From NCBI GenBank assembly GCA_031257995.1, contig JAIRNN010000119.1:1-12617 (forward strand): a DNA stretch of 12,617 nucleotides, given 5' to 3'. The position numbers and the translations under genes are program-made. This DNA is from Spirochaetaceae bacterium. Its GTDB lineage: Bacteria; Spirochaetota; Spirochaetia; Treponematales; Breznakiellaceae. Positions 6,345-12,612 of this stretch are shown here, piece by piece (the stretch's first letter is position 1; every line of letters starts with the position of its first letter). The notes below the pieces were generated by a model. It was not told the origin of the DNA. It ran no database searches and worked only from the letters and a program-made list of their open reading frames with translations.

Positions 6345-6414
6345 TTGCGTCCCCCGTACCCGCATGGACGCAAGAATGTCCTCCCGCATGAGCGGGCCTC
6401 GTTGCTGGTACGGG
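6345..6414. repeat. Nested palindromes following the array
   Basis: TTGCGTCC (6345-6352) pairs with GGACGCAA (6366-6373), CCCGC ATGA GCGGG is a hairpin at 6383-6396, and CCCGTACC (6353-6360) pairs with GGTACGGG (6407-6414). The structures are mutually exclusive alternatives in part, since the first and third stems interleave. Confidence 0.6.
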
Positions 6415-6594
6415 CAACGCAGGCCCTCGACACCCTCCAGATTGTTAAGGGTCAATGGGATAGGAGAAAAAAGGTAAGAGATACAAAGATGAGGGATACG
6501 AAGATGAGAGGCGGGAGTCTTTACCTAAAGATAAAGCGTTGAACTGTCTGAATAGGAAACAGTGATAATAGGAAAGCCCGTTTTCAGAGGGGGC

Positions 6595-6623
6595 TTGACA
6601 CGCTTTTTGCGAAATATTATAAG
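6595..6623 (+). promoter_or_regulatory. Strong promoter-like sequence with no gene behind it
   Basis: TTGACA (6595-6600), a 17-base spacer and TATAAG (6618-6623) make a near-consensus sigma70 promoter pointing right. The predicted start is about 6630. Only tiny frames follow (21 codons from the ATG at 6633; 15 codons from the ATG at 6656), so a small RNA or a remnant promoter is more likely than an mRNA. From 6415 to 6594 I see nothing beyond a short AAGCCC/GGGCTT pairing that overlaps the -35 element. Confidence 0.55.
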
Positions 6624-6750
6624 GCGGGGTACATGAGTGAAGCCGTGAAGGGAGTATGCTGTCTTTTCGTTTTGCTGCGGTCAACATCATGGGGATGATA
6701 TAACACATCTCAAAAGAAATATCAGGAAAAACACAAAAAAACACAGGATT

Positions 6751-6836
6751 TCATCAGATTTAACCACGAACCTTTACGAACTTCTATTTCGCAATCCTTT
6801 TATCCCGTTCGTGTGGTTCGTGGTTAAAGCTGATGA
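6751..6836. repeat. Dispersed inverted repeat, copy 3
   Basis: The 22 bases at 6751-6772 pair with 6815-6836 in 21 of 22 positions; the core is TAACCACGAACC facing GGTTCGTGGTTA. It is followed by aaggctgtgattgaggccgg, the same module that follows copies 1 and 2. It has the same architecture but uses 'accacgaacc' words instead of 'accgcagatg'. Confidence 0.72.
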
Positions 6837-6860
6837 AGGCTGTGATTGAGGCCGGGGGCC

Positions 6861-6946
6861 TCCCCCTTCGGGGGAATGGATAATGAGCGCGAAAATCATT
6901 ATCCATTTTCAATTTCCCGTAGGAGCGAGGGGGAGACTTCCCCCTC
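6861..6946. repeat. Three strong hairpins between the dispersed repeat and the glycosidase-like gene
   Basis: TCCCCC TTC GGGGGA is at 6861-6875. AATGGATAATGA (6875-6886) pairs perfectly with TCATTATCCATT (6896-6907). GAGGGGGA GACT TCCCCCTC is at 6927-6946. The last begins 38 bases downstream of the minus-strand glycosidase-like stop and could help end its transcript, though no T-run follows on that strand. Confidence 0.6.
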
Positions 6947-6983
6947 CTTACCTCCGGCAACTAACCACTCTCCCTAACAACCG

Positions 6984-8420
6984 CTAAATCTTGTCTACCA
7001 GCATCGAGCATTTACCGGACGGTATCGGCAGGGTCTTTTTTTTGCGGTCGATGACGTTGATCGTGAAATAGTAGAGTTTTTCGCTTTCCATGTGTATCTC
7101 CCAGCCGCGAGTCGATTTGTTGGACAGGATGGTGATGAGATTTTTCTTGAGCGACAGGTTTTCGATGCCCATGATCTCCATATTTGGGACAATCCAGTCG
7201 ACGGTTTTGCGCGGCAGGGAGATGAAAAGGCCGACGACGTTTTCGATCATCAGCGAGATAGTCGAGAGGGCGGTGTAGGCGAGGCATTGCTTGCGGGGGA
7301 AAGCGGCTTGCGGGGAATCGCCGGAATGGAGATTGGGCGGCGGCAGGGCGGGGCCTTCCCGTGTAGGCAGATAGGCTTCCCAGAGCGATCCCTTGTGGTG
7401 GTCGCCGTCCGGGCTCATCGAGTCCAGCACGAAGTAGAGGTGGCGGATGGCACACTCGCGGGCCAGGTCGTATTTCTGGTAACGTTCCAACCCTTTGAGT
7501 ACCATGAAGGTGAGGTGGGGGAACACCGAGCCGGAATAACCGTGCCCGTCTTCACGGAAAGCCTTCTCGTTCAGCGCGACCGACGGGAAGGGGTGTTCCG
7601 CCCCAAAAAACGCGGGGTCGGAGAGCTTGGTGATCAGGCGGTCGGCCTTGTCGATGTTGGGAATCTCGGCGAGGAGCGGCCAGTAACCAGCAATCGTCTT
7701 CACCATGATCTTCTTTTCACGCTTGTCGGTGTCGTAATAAAAGCCGCTGTCCGCATCCCACATGAGGCCGTTGATACGGGTCTTGAGCGCGAAATACCGC
7801 TGTTTGTAGCGGATGCTCATGTCCTTGTCGTTGAGCAGGTCGGACAGCGCGGACATATACACGGCATTTATTGCCATCGCCGCGTTAAAGTCGAGAGGAT
7901 ATGCGGCTTTCTCTCGCGGCGAGTTCCACCAGCCGGTCGCGCAGACCGGCGTTTCGTAAAGGCCGTTGGCCCGTTTGAACGTCGCGTCCAGCCACTCGTT
8001 GTACTTGTCGATGATGGGAACCACCTCGCGGATCCGCTTCTTGTTGGCGGTCTTATGGTAATGGTTGAACTCGGCCCACGCGAAAAGCGGCATCCCGACA
8101 CTTTCCGGGTTGGCGGAATCCACTATGCGGGAACCGTCGGCGGCGTTGTAGGCTGAACGGATCGCGCCGTTTGCCTCCTGCTTCGAGTAAAGATAATCCA
8201 ACCCGGTGCTTGCGGGATATATCTTGTTCGAATAGACAAGAAAGAACGAAGAAAAAATCGCGGTATTCTGGTCTATCGTCCCTTCGGACGAAACAAACAA
8301 TTTCTCGTCTGAGTCCGCTGCTTCGCAGAGGCAATCCGACACCCAAATTTGGGTCTTATCATAAATATCAACAAAATCCTGGTCATAAAAGTGAATGCGG
8401 GGAAAGTCACGTCTTGTCAC
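6984..8420 (-). CDS. GH63/trehalase-clan glycoside hydrolase-like protein
   Basis: A 478-residue (alpha/alpha)6-barrel protein of the clan that contains GH63 and trehalases. Recognisable blocks are ESVGMPLFAWAEFNHY, the active-site stretch CATGWWNSPRE (about 160-170), MWDADSGFYYD, AGYWPLLAEI, GYSGSVFPHLTFMVLKGLERY and GSLWEAYLPTREG with Glu348. A short beta-rich tail follows after about residue 400. In this clan the active-site motif is of the type SG(W/M)D(F/N)SxR, with the Asp as general acid. Here it reads TGWWNSPR, so Trp165 stands where Asp is expected. The general-base Glu in WEaY is present. Activity is therefore doubtful or altered, and the substrate is unknown. No signal peptide is visible. 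GTG at 8420 was chosen because GAGGAG lies 5 bases upstream; a GTG 11 codons earlier has no ribosome site. Confidence 0.72.
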   Translation of the reverse strand: MTRRDFPRIHFYDQDFVDIYDKTQIWVSDCLCEAADSDEKLFVSSEGTIDQNTAIFSSFFLVYSNKIYPASTGLDYLYSKQEANGAIRSAYNAADGSRIVDSANPESVGMPLFAWAEFNHYHKTANKKRIREVVPIIDKYNEWLDATFKRANGLYETPVCATGWWNSPREKAAYPLDFNAAMAINAVYMSALSDLLNDKDMSIRYKQRYFALKTRINGLMWDADSGFYYDTDKREKKIMVKTIAGYWPLLAEIPNIDKADRLITKLSDPAFFGAEHPFPSVALNEKAFREDGHGYSGSVFPHLTFMVLKGLERYQKYDLARECAIRHLYFVLDSMSPDGDHHKGSLWEAYLPTREGPALPPPNLHSGDSPQAAFPRKQCLAYTALSTISLMIENVVGLFISLPRKTVDWIVPNMEIMGIENLSLKKNLITILSNKSTRGWEIHMESEKLYYFTINVIDRKKKTLPIPSGKCSMLVDKI

Positions 8421-8474
8421 ATCGTCTCCTCTAAAAGAGTCATCCCCAACCACTTTAAGTAACCGGGGAAACTA

Positions 8475-8503
8475 ATTATACTAGAAAAAATTGTTTTTGT
8501 CAA
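8475..8503 (-). promoter_or_regulatory. Perfect consensus sigma70 promoter of the glycosidase-like gene
   Basis: On the minus strand TTGACA (8503-8498) and TATAAT (8480-8475) are separated by exactly 17 bases, all twelve consensus bases matching. The predicted start is about 8468, leaving a leader of about 48 bases. It fills the gap shared with divergent metA. Confidence 0.85.
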
Positions 8504-8516
8504 TTAAAATGTGTTC

Positions 8517-9428
8517 ATGCCGATAAAAATTCCTCGCGGACTACCCGCTTATGACACGCTTACTCGTGAAAACGTCTTTGTGATGACCTCGGAACGCGCT
8601 GAGACACAGGACATTCGTCCGCTCAAGGTGGCCATCGCCAATCTGATGCCGACCACGATCGACACGGAGATTCAGTTGTTGCGGCTTCTGGGCAACACGC
8701 CGATCCAGATCGACATAAGCCTCATCCGCATGAGCAGCCACGAGTCCCATAACGCGCCGGAAGGCCACCTTGAAAAGTTTTACGTTACCTCCCAAGAGGT
8801 GCTGGACCGCCGTTTTGACGGCATTATCGTTACCGGGGCCCCGGTGGAGACATTGCCCTTCGAGGAAGTCGACTATTGGGACGAACTTTGCTCGGTTTTC
8901 GACTGGGCAGACAAAAACGTTTACTCAAGCCTGCACATCTGCTGGGGTGCGCAGGCGGGTTTGTACCATAGATACGGCATCCCCAAACGCGGTTTGCCGA
9001 AAAAACTCTTCGGTATCTTCCCCGCCGCCATCAACGAAGACCACATCCCCCTCTTTCGCGGCTTCGACGACGAGTTTCTCGCCCCGCAGTCCCGCCATAC
9101 GGAGATCGACCGCCTGAAAATCGCCGGACACCCTGACCTCACCATCCGTTCGGCAACTGAGGAAGTTGGCGCATTCATCGTTACCGCCAAAGACGAGCGG
9201 GAGATCTATGTAACCGGCCACCTTGAGTACGACCCTTTCACGCTCGACCGCGAATACAAGCGGGATGCAGCGCGGGGTGAAAAGATCAGTCCGCCTGCAA
9301 ACTACTACCCGAACAATTGTCCCGTATTCCCGCCTGTCGTCCGTTGGCGCAGCCACGCCCACCTTTTCTTCCGCAACTGGATCGGCGAAGTCTACCAAGG
9401 CACCCCGTTCAACTTGGACGAGTTGTAG
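8517..9428 (+). CDS. metA: Homoserine O-acetyltransferase (MetA family)
   Basis: A 303-residue cytosolic enzyme that acylates the hydroxyl of L-homoserine, the first committed step of methionine synthesis. Numbering from the ATG at 8517 places every key residue where the family has it: nucleophile Cys142 in HICWGAQAGLYH, His235 and Glu237 in VTGHLEYDP. Residue 111 is Glu, in VTGAPVE. In this family Glu111 goes with acetyl-CoA use and Gly with succinyl-CoA, so an acetyltransferase is inferred. The length is normal and the C-terminus (NWIGEVYQGTPFNL) looks complete. No ribosome site precedes the ATG; a GTG two codons upstream also lacks one. A TAAAAT at 8505-8510 would put a transcription start almost at the ATG, so a leaderless mRNA is possible. 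The stop codon abuts an IS3 fragment. Confidence 0.92.
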   Translation: MPIKIPRGLPAYDTLTRENVFVMTSERAETQDIRPLKVAIANLMPTTIDTEIQLLRLLGNTPIQIDISLIRMSSHESHNAPEGHLEKFYVTSQEVLDRRFDGIIVTGAPVETLPFEEVDYWDELCSVFDWADKNVYSSLHICWGAQAGLYHRYGIPKRGLPKKLFGIFPAAINEDHIPLFRGFDDEFLAPQSRHTEIDRLKIAGHPDLTIRSATEEVGAFIVTAKDEREIYVTGHLEYDPFTLDREYKRDAARGEKISPPANYYPNNCPVFPPVVRWRSHAHLFFRNWIGEVYQGTPFNLDEL

Positions 9429-9704
9429 CATGAGGCTGAAGGGGAACTGCTGGGACAACGCGCGTGCGGAGAGTTTTTTCAAGACGCTGAAATGGAAACC
9501 CTGAACGGCAGGCAGAATGCGGCGGCGGTACGGGCTTCGGTATTTCAGTACATCGGGTCGTACTGCAACCGCATACATTCGGCGCTTGACTGTCTGGCGC
9601 CGGCAAGTGTAACTTTGAAAAAAAGCGGCTTAGCCTGTCGTCCACCTGAGGGGGCCAGTCCGATCTGTGGTCAGCGTGATATGATATCCTCACTACTTTT
9701 TTAA
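9427..9704 (+). pseudogene. IS3-family (IS150-type) transposase OrfB remnant
   Basis: Only the C-terminal part of an rve-type transposase remains. SMRLKGNCWDNARAESFF holds the WDNA..ES signature with the third catalytic acid (Glu), followed by KTLK. At about 9485-9492 the frame shifts and continues as EMETLNGRQNAAAVRASV, YCNRIHSALDCLAPASV. The 5' three quarters of the element are absent, and the homology starts on the metA stop codon. The words cacctgagggggccagtccg at 9641-9660 look like the right terminal repeat of such an element, so the true end is probably near 9662. The frame continues to 9704, overlapping the end of the DUF2200 gene opposite. It is non-functional. Confidence 0.8.
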
Positions 9705-10040
9705 AATCTTTTCCATTGGCCTCCCTTTAATTCATCAACCAGTTTGTCTAAACAACGAATGTTCCGCATAAGGCTGTCTTCGATCTCTTCCACACGGCAA
9801 CCGCAAATGACCCCGGTTATTTTTGAAGTACTGGGATTGATGTGCGGCGCCCGCGCGAAAAAAGTTTCAAAATCGCCGTTTTCGTCAATTTGCCTTTGCA
9901 ATGGCTTGCCGGCCGTATCCCGTCAGCCAGCAAATCACGTCATCCGCCTCTACCTTTGTGCGCCCCTTCTTTTCCGCTTTCTGAACATAAAGCGGATAGA
10001 CACTCGCAAAAGGCATTGCAAATACTTTTGCTTTTTCCAT
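9701..10040 (-). pseudogene. DUF2200 family gene with one frameshift
   Basis: From the ATG at 10040 the frame reads MEKAKVFAMPFASVYPLYVQ...ADDVICWLTGYGRQA and then hits TGA near 9891. One base out of phase it continues as LQRQIDENGDFETFFARAPHINP...GVICGCRVEEIEDSLMRNIRCLDKLVDEL. Joined, the two halves give about 112 residues, the usual size of DUF2200 proteins, whose function is unknown. The span of 340 bases is one more than a multiple of three, pointing to a single extra base at about 9902, where GCC A TTG replaces GCC TTG. There is no homopolymer there. It starts 8 bases after the transketolase C-terminal gene, so it is the last gene of that unit. Its ribosome site is poor. Confidence 0.75.
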
Positions 10041-10048
10041 AATTCTTT

Positions 10049-10990
10049 TTAAGCCGTCAGCAACGCCGCCGCCTTCTCCGCGAGAGCCTCCGCGCCCAGC
10101 CCGAACCGCTTCACCAGATAGTCCTGCGTTCCTACCTCGCCGAACTCATCGCGGATGCCGATACGGGCGAATCTCCCCGTGTATCCGGCTTCGATCAGTG
10201 TTTCGGCAACCGCCGCGCCCAGCCCGCCGTTGATCTGGGCGTTTTCGGCGGAGATGACAGCCTTCACCTTGCGGGCCGCCGTGATAACCGCCGCCGTGTC
10301 AAACGGCTTTAACGACAGCACGTCGAGCACCCCCGCGTCAATGCCCTTTCCTGCGAGAATCTCACGGGCCTTCAACGCCTCGCCCACCATCAACGCGCCC
10401 AAAGTGACAAGAAGCACGTCCTTGCCGGGTTTCAGTGTTTTCGACTTGCCCACTTCAAACGTTTCGTCCGTGTCATAGATGAAAGGGACGGCCTTGCGCG
10501 GGATACGAATGTAGAAACAGCCGTACGTTTCGGCGGCCTTGCGGATGAGGGCGGCACAGGAAACGGGGTCTGAAGGTTCGATGATGTTCAGTTTGGGGAT
10601 AACCCGCATGAGGGCCAAGTCTTCAAAGGGCATGTGAGTGCCGCCGTTGAACGCCGCCGTCACGCCGGGGTCGGTCGCCACGAGCTTCACGTTAAGCCGC
10701 GCGTAATTCGCCGAAAGGAAGAACTGGTCGTAGACGCGGCGTGACGAGAACGACCCGAACGATGCGGCAAACGGGATTTTCCCCACCGCCGAGAGGCCGG
10801 ACGCGATGCCCACCATGTTCGCCTCGGCGATACCCACGTTGAAAAACCGGTCGGGAAACTGCTTCTTGAACAGGCCGGTATTCGTACAACTGGCCAAGTC
10901 CGCTTCCAGCACGACAATATTGGGGTTTTTCGCCCCCAGCTCCAGCAACGTATCAACGTATGCCGCCCGCATTTCTTTCGTTTCAGCCAT
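10049..10990 (-). CDS. Transketolase, C-terminal (pyrimidine-binding) subunit
   Basis: A 313-residue second half of a split transketolase. It carries the pyrimidine-binding domain with catalytic Glu56 in NVGIAEANMVGIASGLS. FAASFGSFSSRRVYDQ and DPGVTAAFNGGTHMPFEDLALMR follow, and then the C-terminal transketolase domain (about 185-313: DVLLVTLGALMVGEAL, SAENAQINGGLGAAVAE). With the N-terminal subunit it forms the thiamine-diphosphate enzyme that moves two-carbon ketol units between sugar phosphates. AGGAGG lies 5 bases before the ATG. It begins 15 bases after the N-terminal gene on the same strand. Such split pairs are known in archaea and a number of anaerobic bacteria. A DXP-synthase-like role is unlikely because the halves are separate and short. 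Confidence 0.9.
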   Translation of the reverse strand: MAETKEMRAAYVDTLLELGAKNPNIVVLEADLASCTNTGLFKKQFPDRFFNVGIAEANMVGIASGLSAVGKIPFAASFGSFSSRRVYDQFFLSANYARLNVKLVATDPGVTAAFNGGTHMPFEDLALMRVIPKLNIIEPSDPVSCAALIRKAAETYGCFYIRIPRKAVPFIYDTDETFEVGKSKTLKPGKDVLLVTLGALMVGEALKAREILAGKGIDAGVLDVLSLKPFDTAAVITAARKVKAVISAENAQINGGLGAAVAETLIEAGYTGRFARIGIRDEFGEVGTQDYLVKRFGLGAEALAEKAAALLTA

Positions 10991-11005
10991 GATTTCCTCC
11001 TTCCC

Positions 11006-11833
11006 TTACGCCGTCTTGTCCAGTGCCGCAATCGCTTCCTCGGCCTTCGCGAGGTCAAACGCCATGCTGTGGTTTTTCTCGACACCCTCGGCAAAGAAAC
11101 ACCCCTTGCCCTTTATCGTGTTCATGATAATCATAGAGGGCTTCTCCTTCTGGGCCTTCGCCGCGTCAATCGCCGCGTCAAGGGCGGCAAAGTCATGCCC
11201 GTCCACACTCTGCGTGAACCAGCCGAACGCCTTCCACTTGGCCTCAAGATCGCCCAAGTCAAGGATGTCCTTCACAAAGCCGTCCAGTTGCTGTTTGTTA
11301 AAGTCGGTAAACGCCACCACGTTGGAAAGGCCGTGCGCCCCGGCATAGAGGGCCCCTTCCCATATCTGCCCCTCGTCGCTCTCCCCATCGCCGATAATCG
11401 TGTAGACGGTGGCGGGAATCTTGTCCAGCCTGAGCCCCAGCGCGATGCCGAGCGCGGCGGAAAAGCCCTGCCCCAACGAACCGGTCGTCATATCGATGCC
11501 CGGCGTGAGGTTCCGGTCGCAGTGGCTGGGCAGCCTCGTGCCCCCCTTGTTCAGCGTCCAGAGCCAGTCAACCGGAAAATAACCCTTGGAAGCCAACGTC
11601 GCGTAGACCGCCGGGCCGGAATGCCCCTTCGACACGACCAGTTGATCGCGGTCCTTCTTGCGCGGATTTTCCGGGTCCACATTCATCTTCCGGTAATAGA
11701 GCAGCGTGAGCAGGTCAACGATAGACATCGCCCCGCCGATATGCCCGCTCCCCAGCGTCCCGATTTCCCTAATCGTGAGTTTTCGGATTTCGAGCGCCTT
11801 TTGCTTCAGTTCGTCAATCTCTTTCTGTTCCAT
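11006..11833 (-). CDS. Transketolase, N-terminal (thiamine diphosphate-binding) subunit
   Basis: A 275-residue first half of a split transketolase. It shows GTLGSGHIGG (His31), VVSKGHSGPAVY (68-71), MTTGSLGQG at 115-123, and the thiamine diphosphate/Mg motif GDGESDEGQIWEG at 148-160 with the closing Asn179 in TDFNKQQLDG. AGGAGG lies 6 bases before the ATG. The stop codon of the upstream ferredoxin-like gene overlaps this ribosome site, so the two may be translationally coupled. Together with the next gene it supplies a complete transketolase for the non-oxidative pentose phosphate pathway. Confidence 0.9.
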   Translation of the reverse strand: MEQKEIDELKQKALEIRKLTIREIGTLGSGHIGGAMSIVDLLTLLYYRKMNVDPENPRKKDRDQLVVSKGHSGPAVYATLASKGYFPVDWLWTLNKGGTRLPSHCDRNLTPGIDMTTGSLGQGFSAALGIALGLRLDKIPATVYTIIGDGESDEGQIWEGALYAGAHGLSNVVAFTDFNKQQLDGFVKDILDLGDLEAKWKAFGWFTQSVDGHDFAALDAAIDAAKAQKEKPSMIIMNTIKGKGCFFAEGVEKNHSMAFDLAKAEEAIAALDKTA

Positions 11834-11842
11834 GACCGCCTC

Positions 11843-12103
11843 CTAATATATCCTCTCCGCCGCTGCGATCCTCTTTTCACATAATGACCCGGTACGCAAC
11901 GACTTTTTTGCCGATTCGGCGCATTGAGCGACACAAAAAGGCGTTCTGTCGCCGGAAAACCCATTCCCCGCGCTCCGCCTTTCGCACAACGAACACTTTG
12001 CCGTATCAACGAGAATGTCGCCCGCCACGACAACGATAGCGTCCCGTGCGCACTTCAAGAGACACGCCGTCTGGGCGCAATCGTCACAACGAATAAGAAT
12101 CAC
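11843..12103 (-). CDS. Small two-cluster ferredoxin-like protein
   Basis: An 86-residue protein with two Cys quartets: Cys6, 9, 14 and 18 (CDDCAQTACLLKC) and Cys37, 40, 57 and 61 (CSLCERR...TPFCVAQC). This CxxCx4Cx3C plus CxxCx16Cx3C layout, with an AI..V.G.ILVD link, matches the electron-transfer subunits of DmsB/HybA type. In those a KC..C.DR..G..PaCv..CP segment binds a [4Fe-4S] cluster. The usual Pro after the fourth Cys of each set is Ala here (CA), so cluster binding may differ. The start is uncertain: GTG at 12103 lacks a ribosome site and lies 11 bases after the tRNA, with the frame open back into it. The TAG stop at 11843 sits in the ribosome site of the transketolase gene. The redox partner is unknown. 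Confidence 0.6.
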   Translation of the reverse strand: MILIRCDDCAQTACLLKCARDAIVVVAGDILVDTAKCSLCERRSAGNGFSGDRTPFCVAQCAESAKKSLRTGSLCEKRIAAAERIY

Positions 12104-12113
12104 CGCATTTATC

Positions 12114-12195
12114 TGCCCGGAGGGAGACTCGAACTCCCAAACCTCGCGGCACTAGTACCTGAAACTAGCGTGTCTACCAATTTCACCATCCGGGC
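12114..12195 (-). tRNA. tRNA-Leu, anticodon CAG
   Basis: On the minus strand a full cloverleaf folds. The acceptor is GCCCGGA/TCCGGGC with discriminator A. The D region is GTGAAATTGGTAGACAC. The anticodon stem CTAGT/ACTAG closes the loop TTCAGGT, with CAG at 12159-12161. There is a class II variable arm of about a dozen bases, and the T arm is GGGAG TTCGAGT CTCCC. CCA is not encoded. It reads CUG codons. It is the first element of the ferredoxin-transketolase unit. Confidence 0.93.
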
Positions 12196-12204
12196 AACAC
12201 CGAT

Positions 12205-12233
12205 ACCTTAACACCTTTTTCGATTATGGTCAA
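12205..12233 (-). promoter_or_regulatory. Candidate promoter of the tRNA-Leu/ferredoxin/transketolase unit
   Basis: On the minus strand TTGACC (12233-12228), a 17-base spacer and TAAGGT (12210-12205) lie 9 bases before the tRNA. The -35 element is good and the -10 is weak. Position supports it, and no other promoter is evident before the transketolase genes. Confidence 0.45.
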
Positions 12234-12253
12234 GCAGACGGGTGGAATCACGT

Positions 12254-12346
12254 TTAACCGCAGCGGCCGGCACAAATGAACACAGATTTTTCAGACCGCG
12301 CCTTTTTAACCCCGTGTCAAATCCGCGTTAATCCGCGTATCTCTTC
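12254..12346. repeat. Degenerate dispersed repeat, copy 4
   Basis: It contains tttaaccgcagc, aaatgaacacagattttt, ccgtgtcaaatccgcg and ttaatccgcgtatct. These words belong to the same family as the copies at 1947 and 4289, but the outer stem no longer pairs well. The aaggccgtgatta module does not follow it. Confidence 0.55.
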
Positions 12347-12401
12347 GTTTGTAAGGCTTTAGCGCAGGACTTTTAAGCCCCAAAAACCGCAAGACTTGAA
12401 A

Positions 12402-12461
12402 CGGACTTTAGTCCGCAACAAAATAGTTGTGGGCCAAGCCTGTTCATGGCCCTATTTGTTG
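12402..12461. repeat. Compound hairpin in the right-hand intergenic region
   Basis: CGGAC TTTA GTCCG is at 12402-12415. Next, CAACAAAATAG (12416-12426) faces CTATTTGTTG (12452-12461) with one bulged base. Inside that, GGGCCA (12431-12436) pairs with TGGCCC (12447-12452), sharing one base with the outer arm. From 12347 to the window end I see no gene, only such hairpins. Confidence 0.55.
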
Positions 12462-12502
12462 TCAATGCATCGCGCATTTCTCCGCGATAGATAATCGCAA
12501 AT

Positions 12503-12528
12503 AAAAATCCCCGCCGCAAGCGGCGGGG
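12503..12528 (-). terminator. Strong intrinsic terminator for a minus-strand transcript entering from the right
   Basis: CCCCGCCG CAAG CGGCGGGG (12509-12528) is an 8-bp GC-only stem. On the minus strand it is followed directly by ATTTTTAT. The gene it would terminate must lie beyond the window. Confidence 0.6.
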
Positions 12529-12561
12529 TATTGAAGATTTTCCCTTGAAATCTTTGCGTAT

Positions 12562-12612
12562 GCGGGGGAACAAATCCCCCGCACCCCCAGTTTTAACCGC
12601 CCCAAGGGGCGG
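12562..12612. repeat. Two further GC-rich hairpins at the window edge
   Basis: GCGGGGGA (12562-12569) pairs perfectly with TCCCCCGC (12575-12582). CCGCCCC AA GGGGCGG is at 12597-12612. The second and the terminator hairpin both end in gcggggtat, suggesting members of one short palindrome family. Confidence 0.55.

Noticed and set aside
6445..6744. A 99-codon minus-strand frame (MFFCVFPDISFEMCYII...)
   Set aside because: Ser/Leu/Tyr-rich with no ribosome site, runs across the plus-strand promoter, and resembles no known family.
7092..8156. A 354-codon frame antisense to the glycosidase-like gene
   Set aside because: No family resemblance, no ribosome site, and the opposite strand has clear conserved blocks and a perfect promoter.
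12373..12573. A 66-codon minus-strand frame at the right edge
   Set aside because: It crosses the strong terminator and the compound hairpin, so it is most likely a by-product of repeats.
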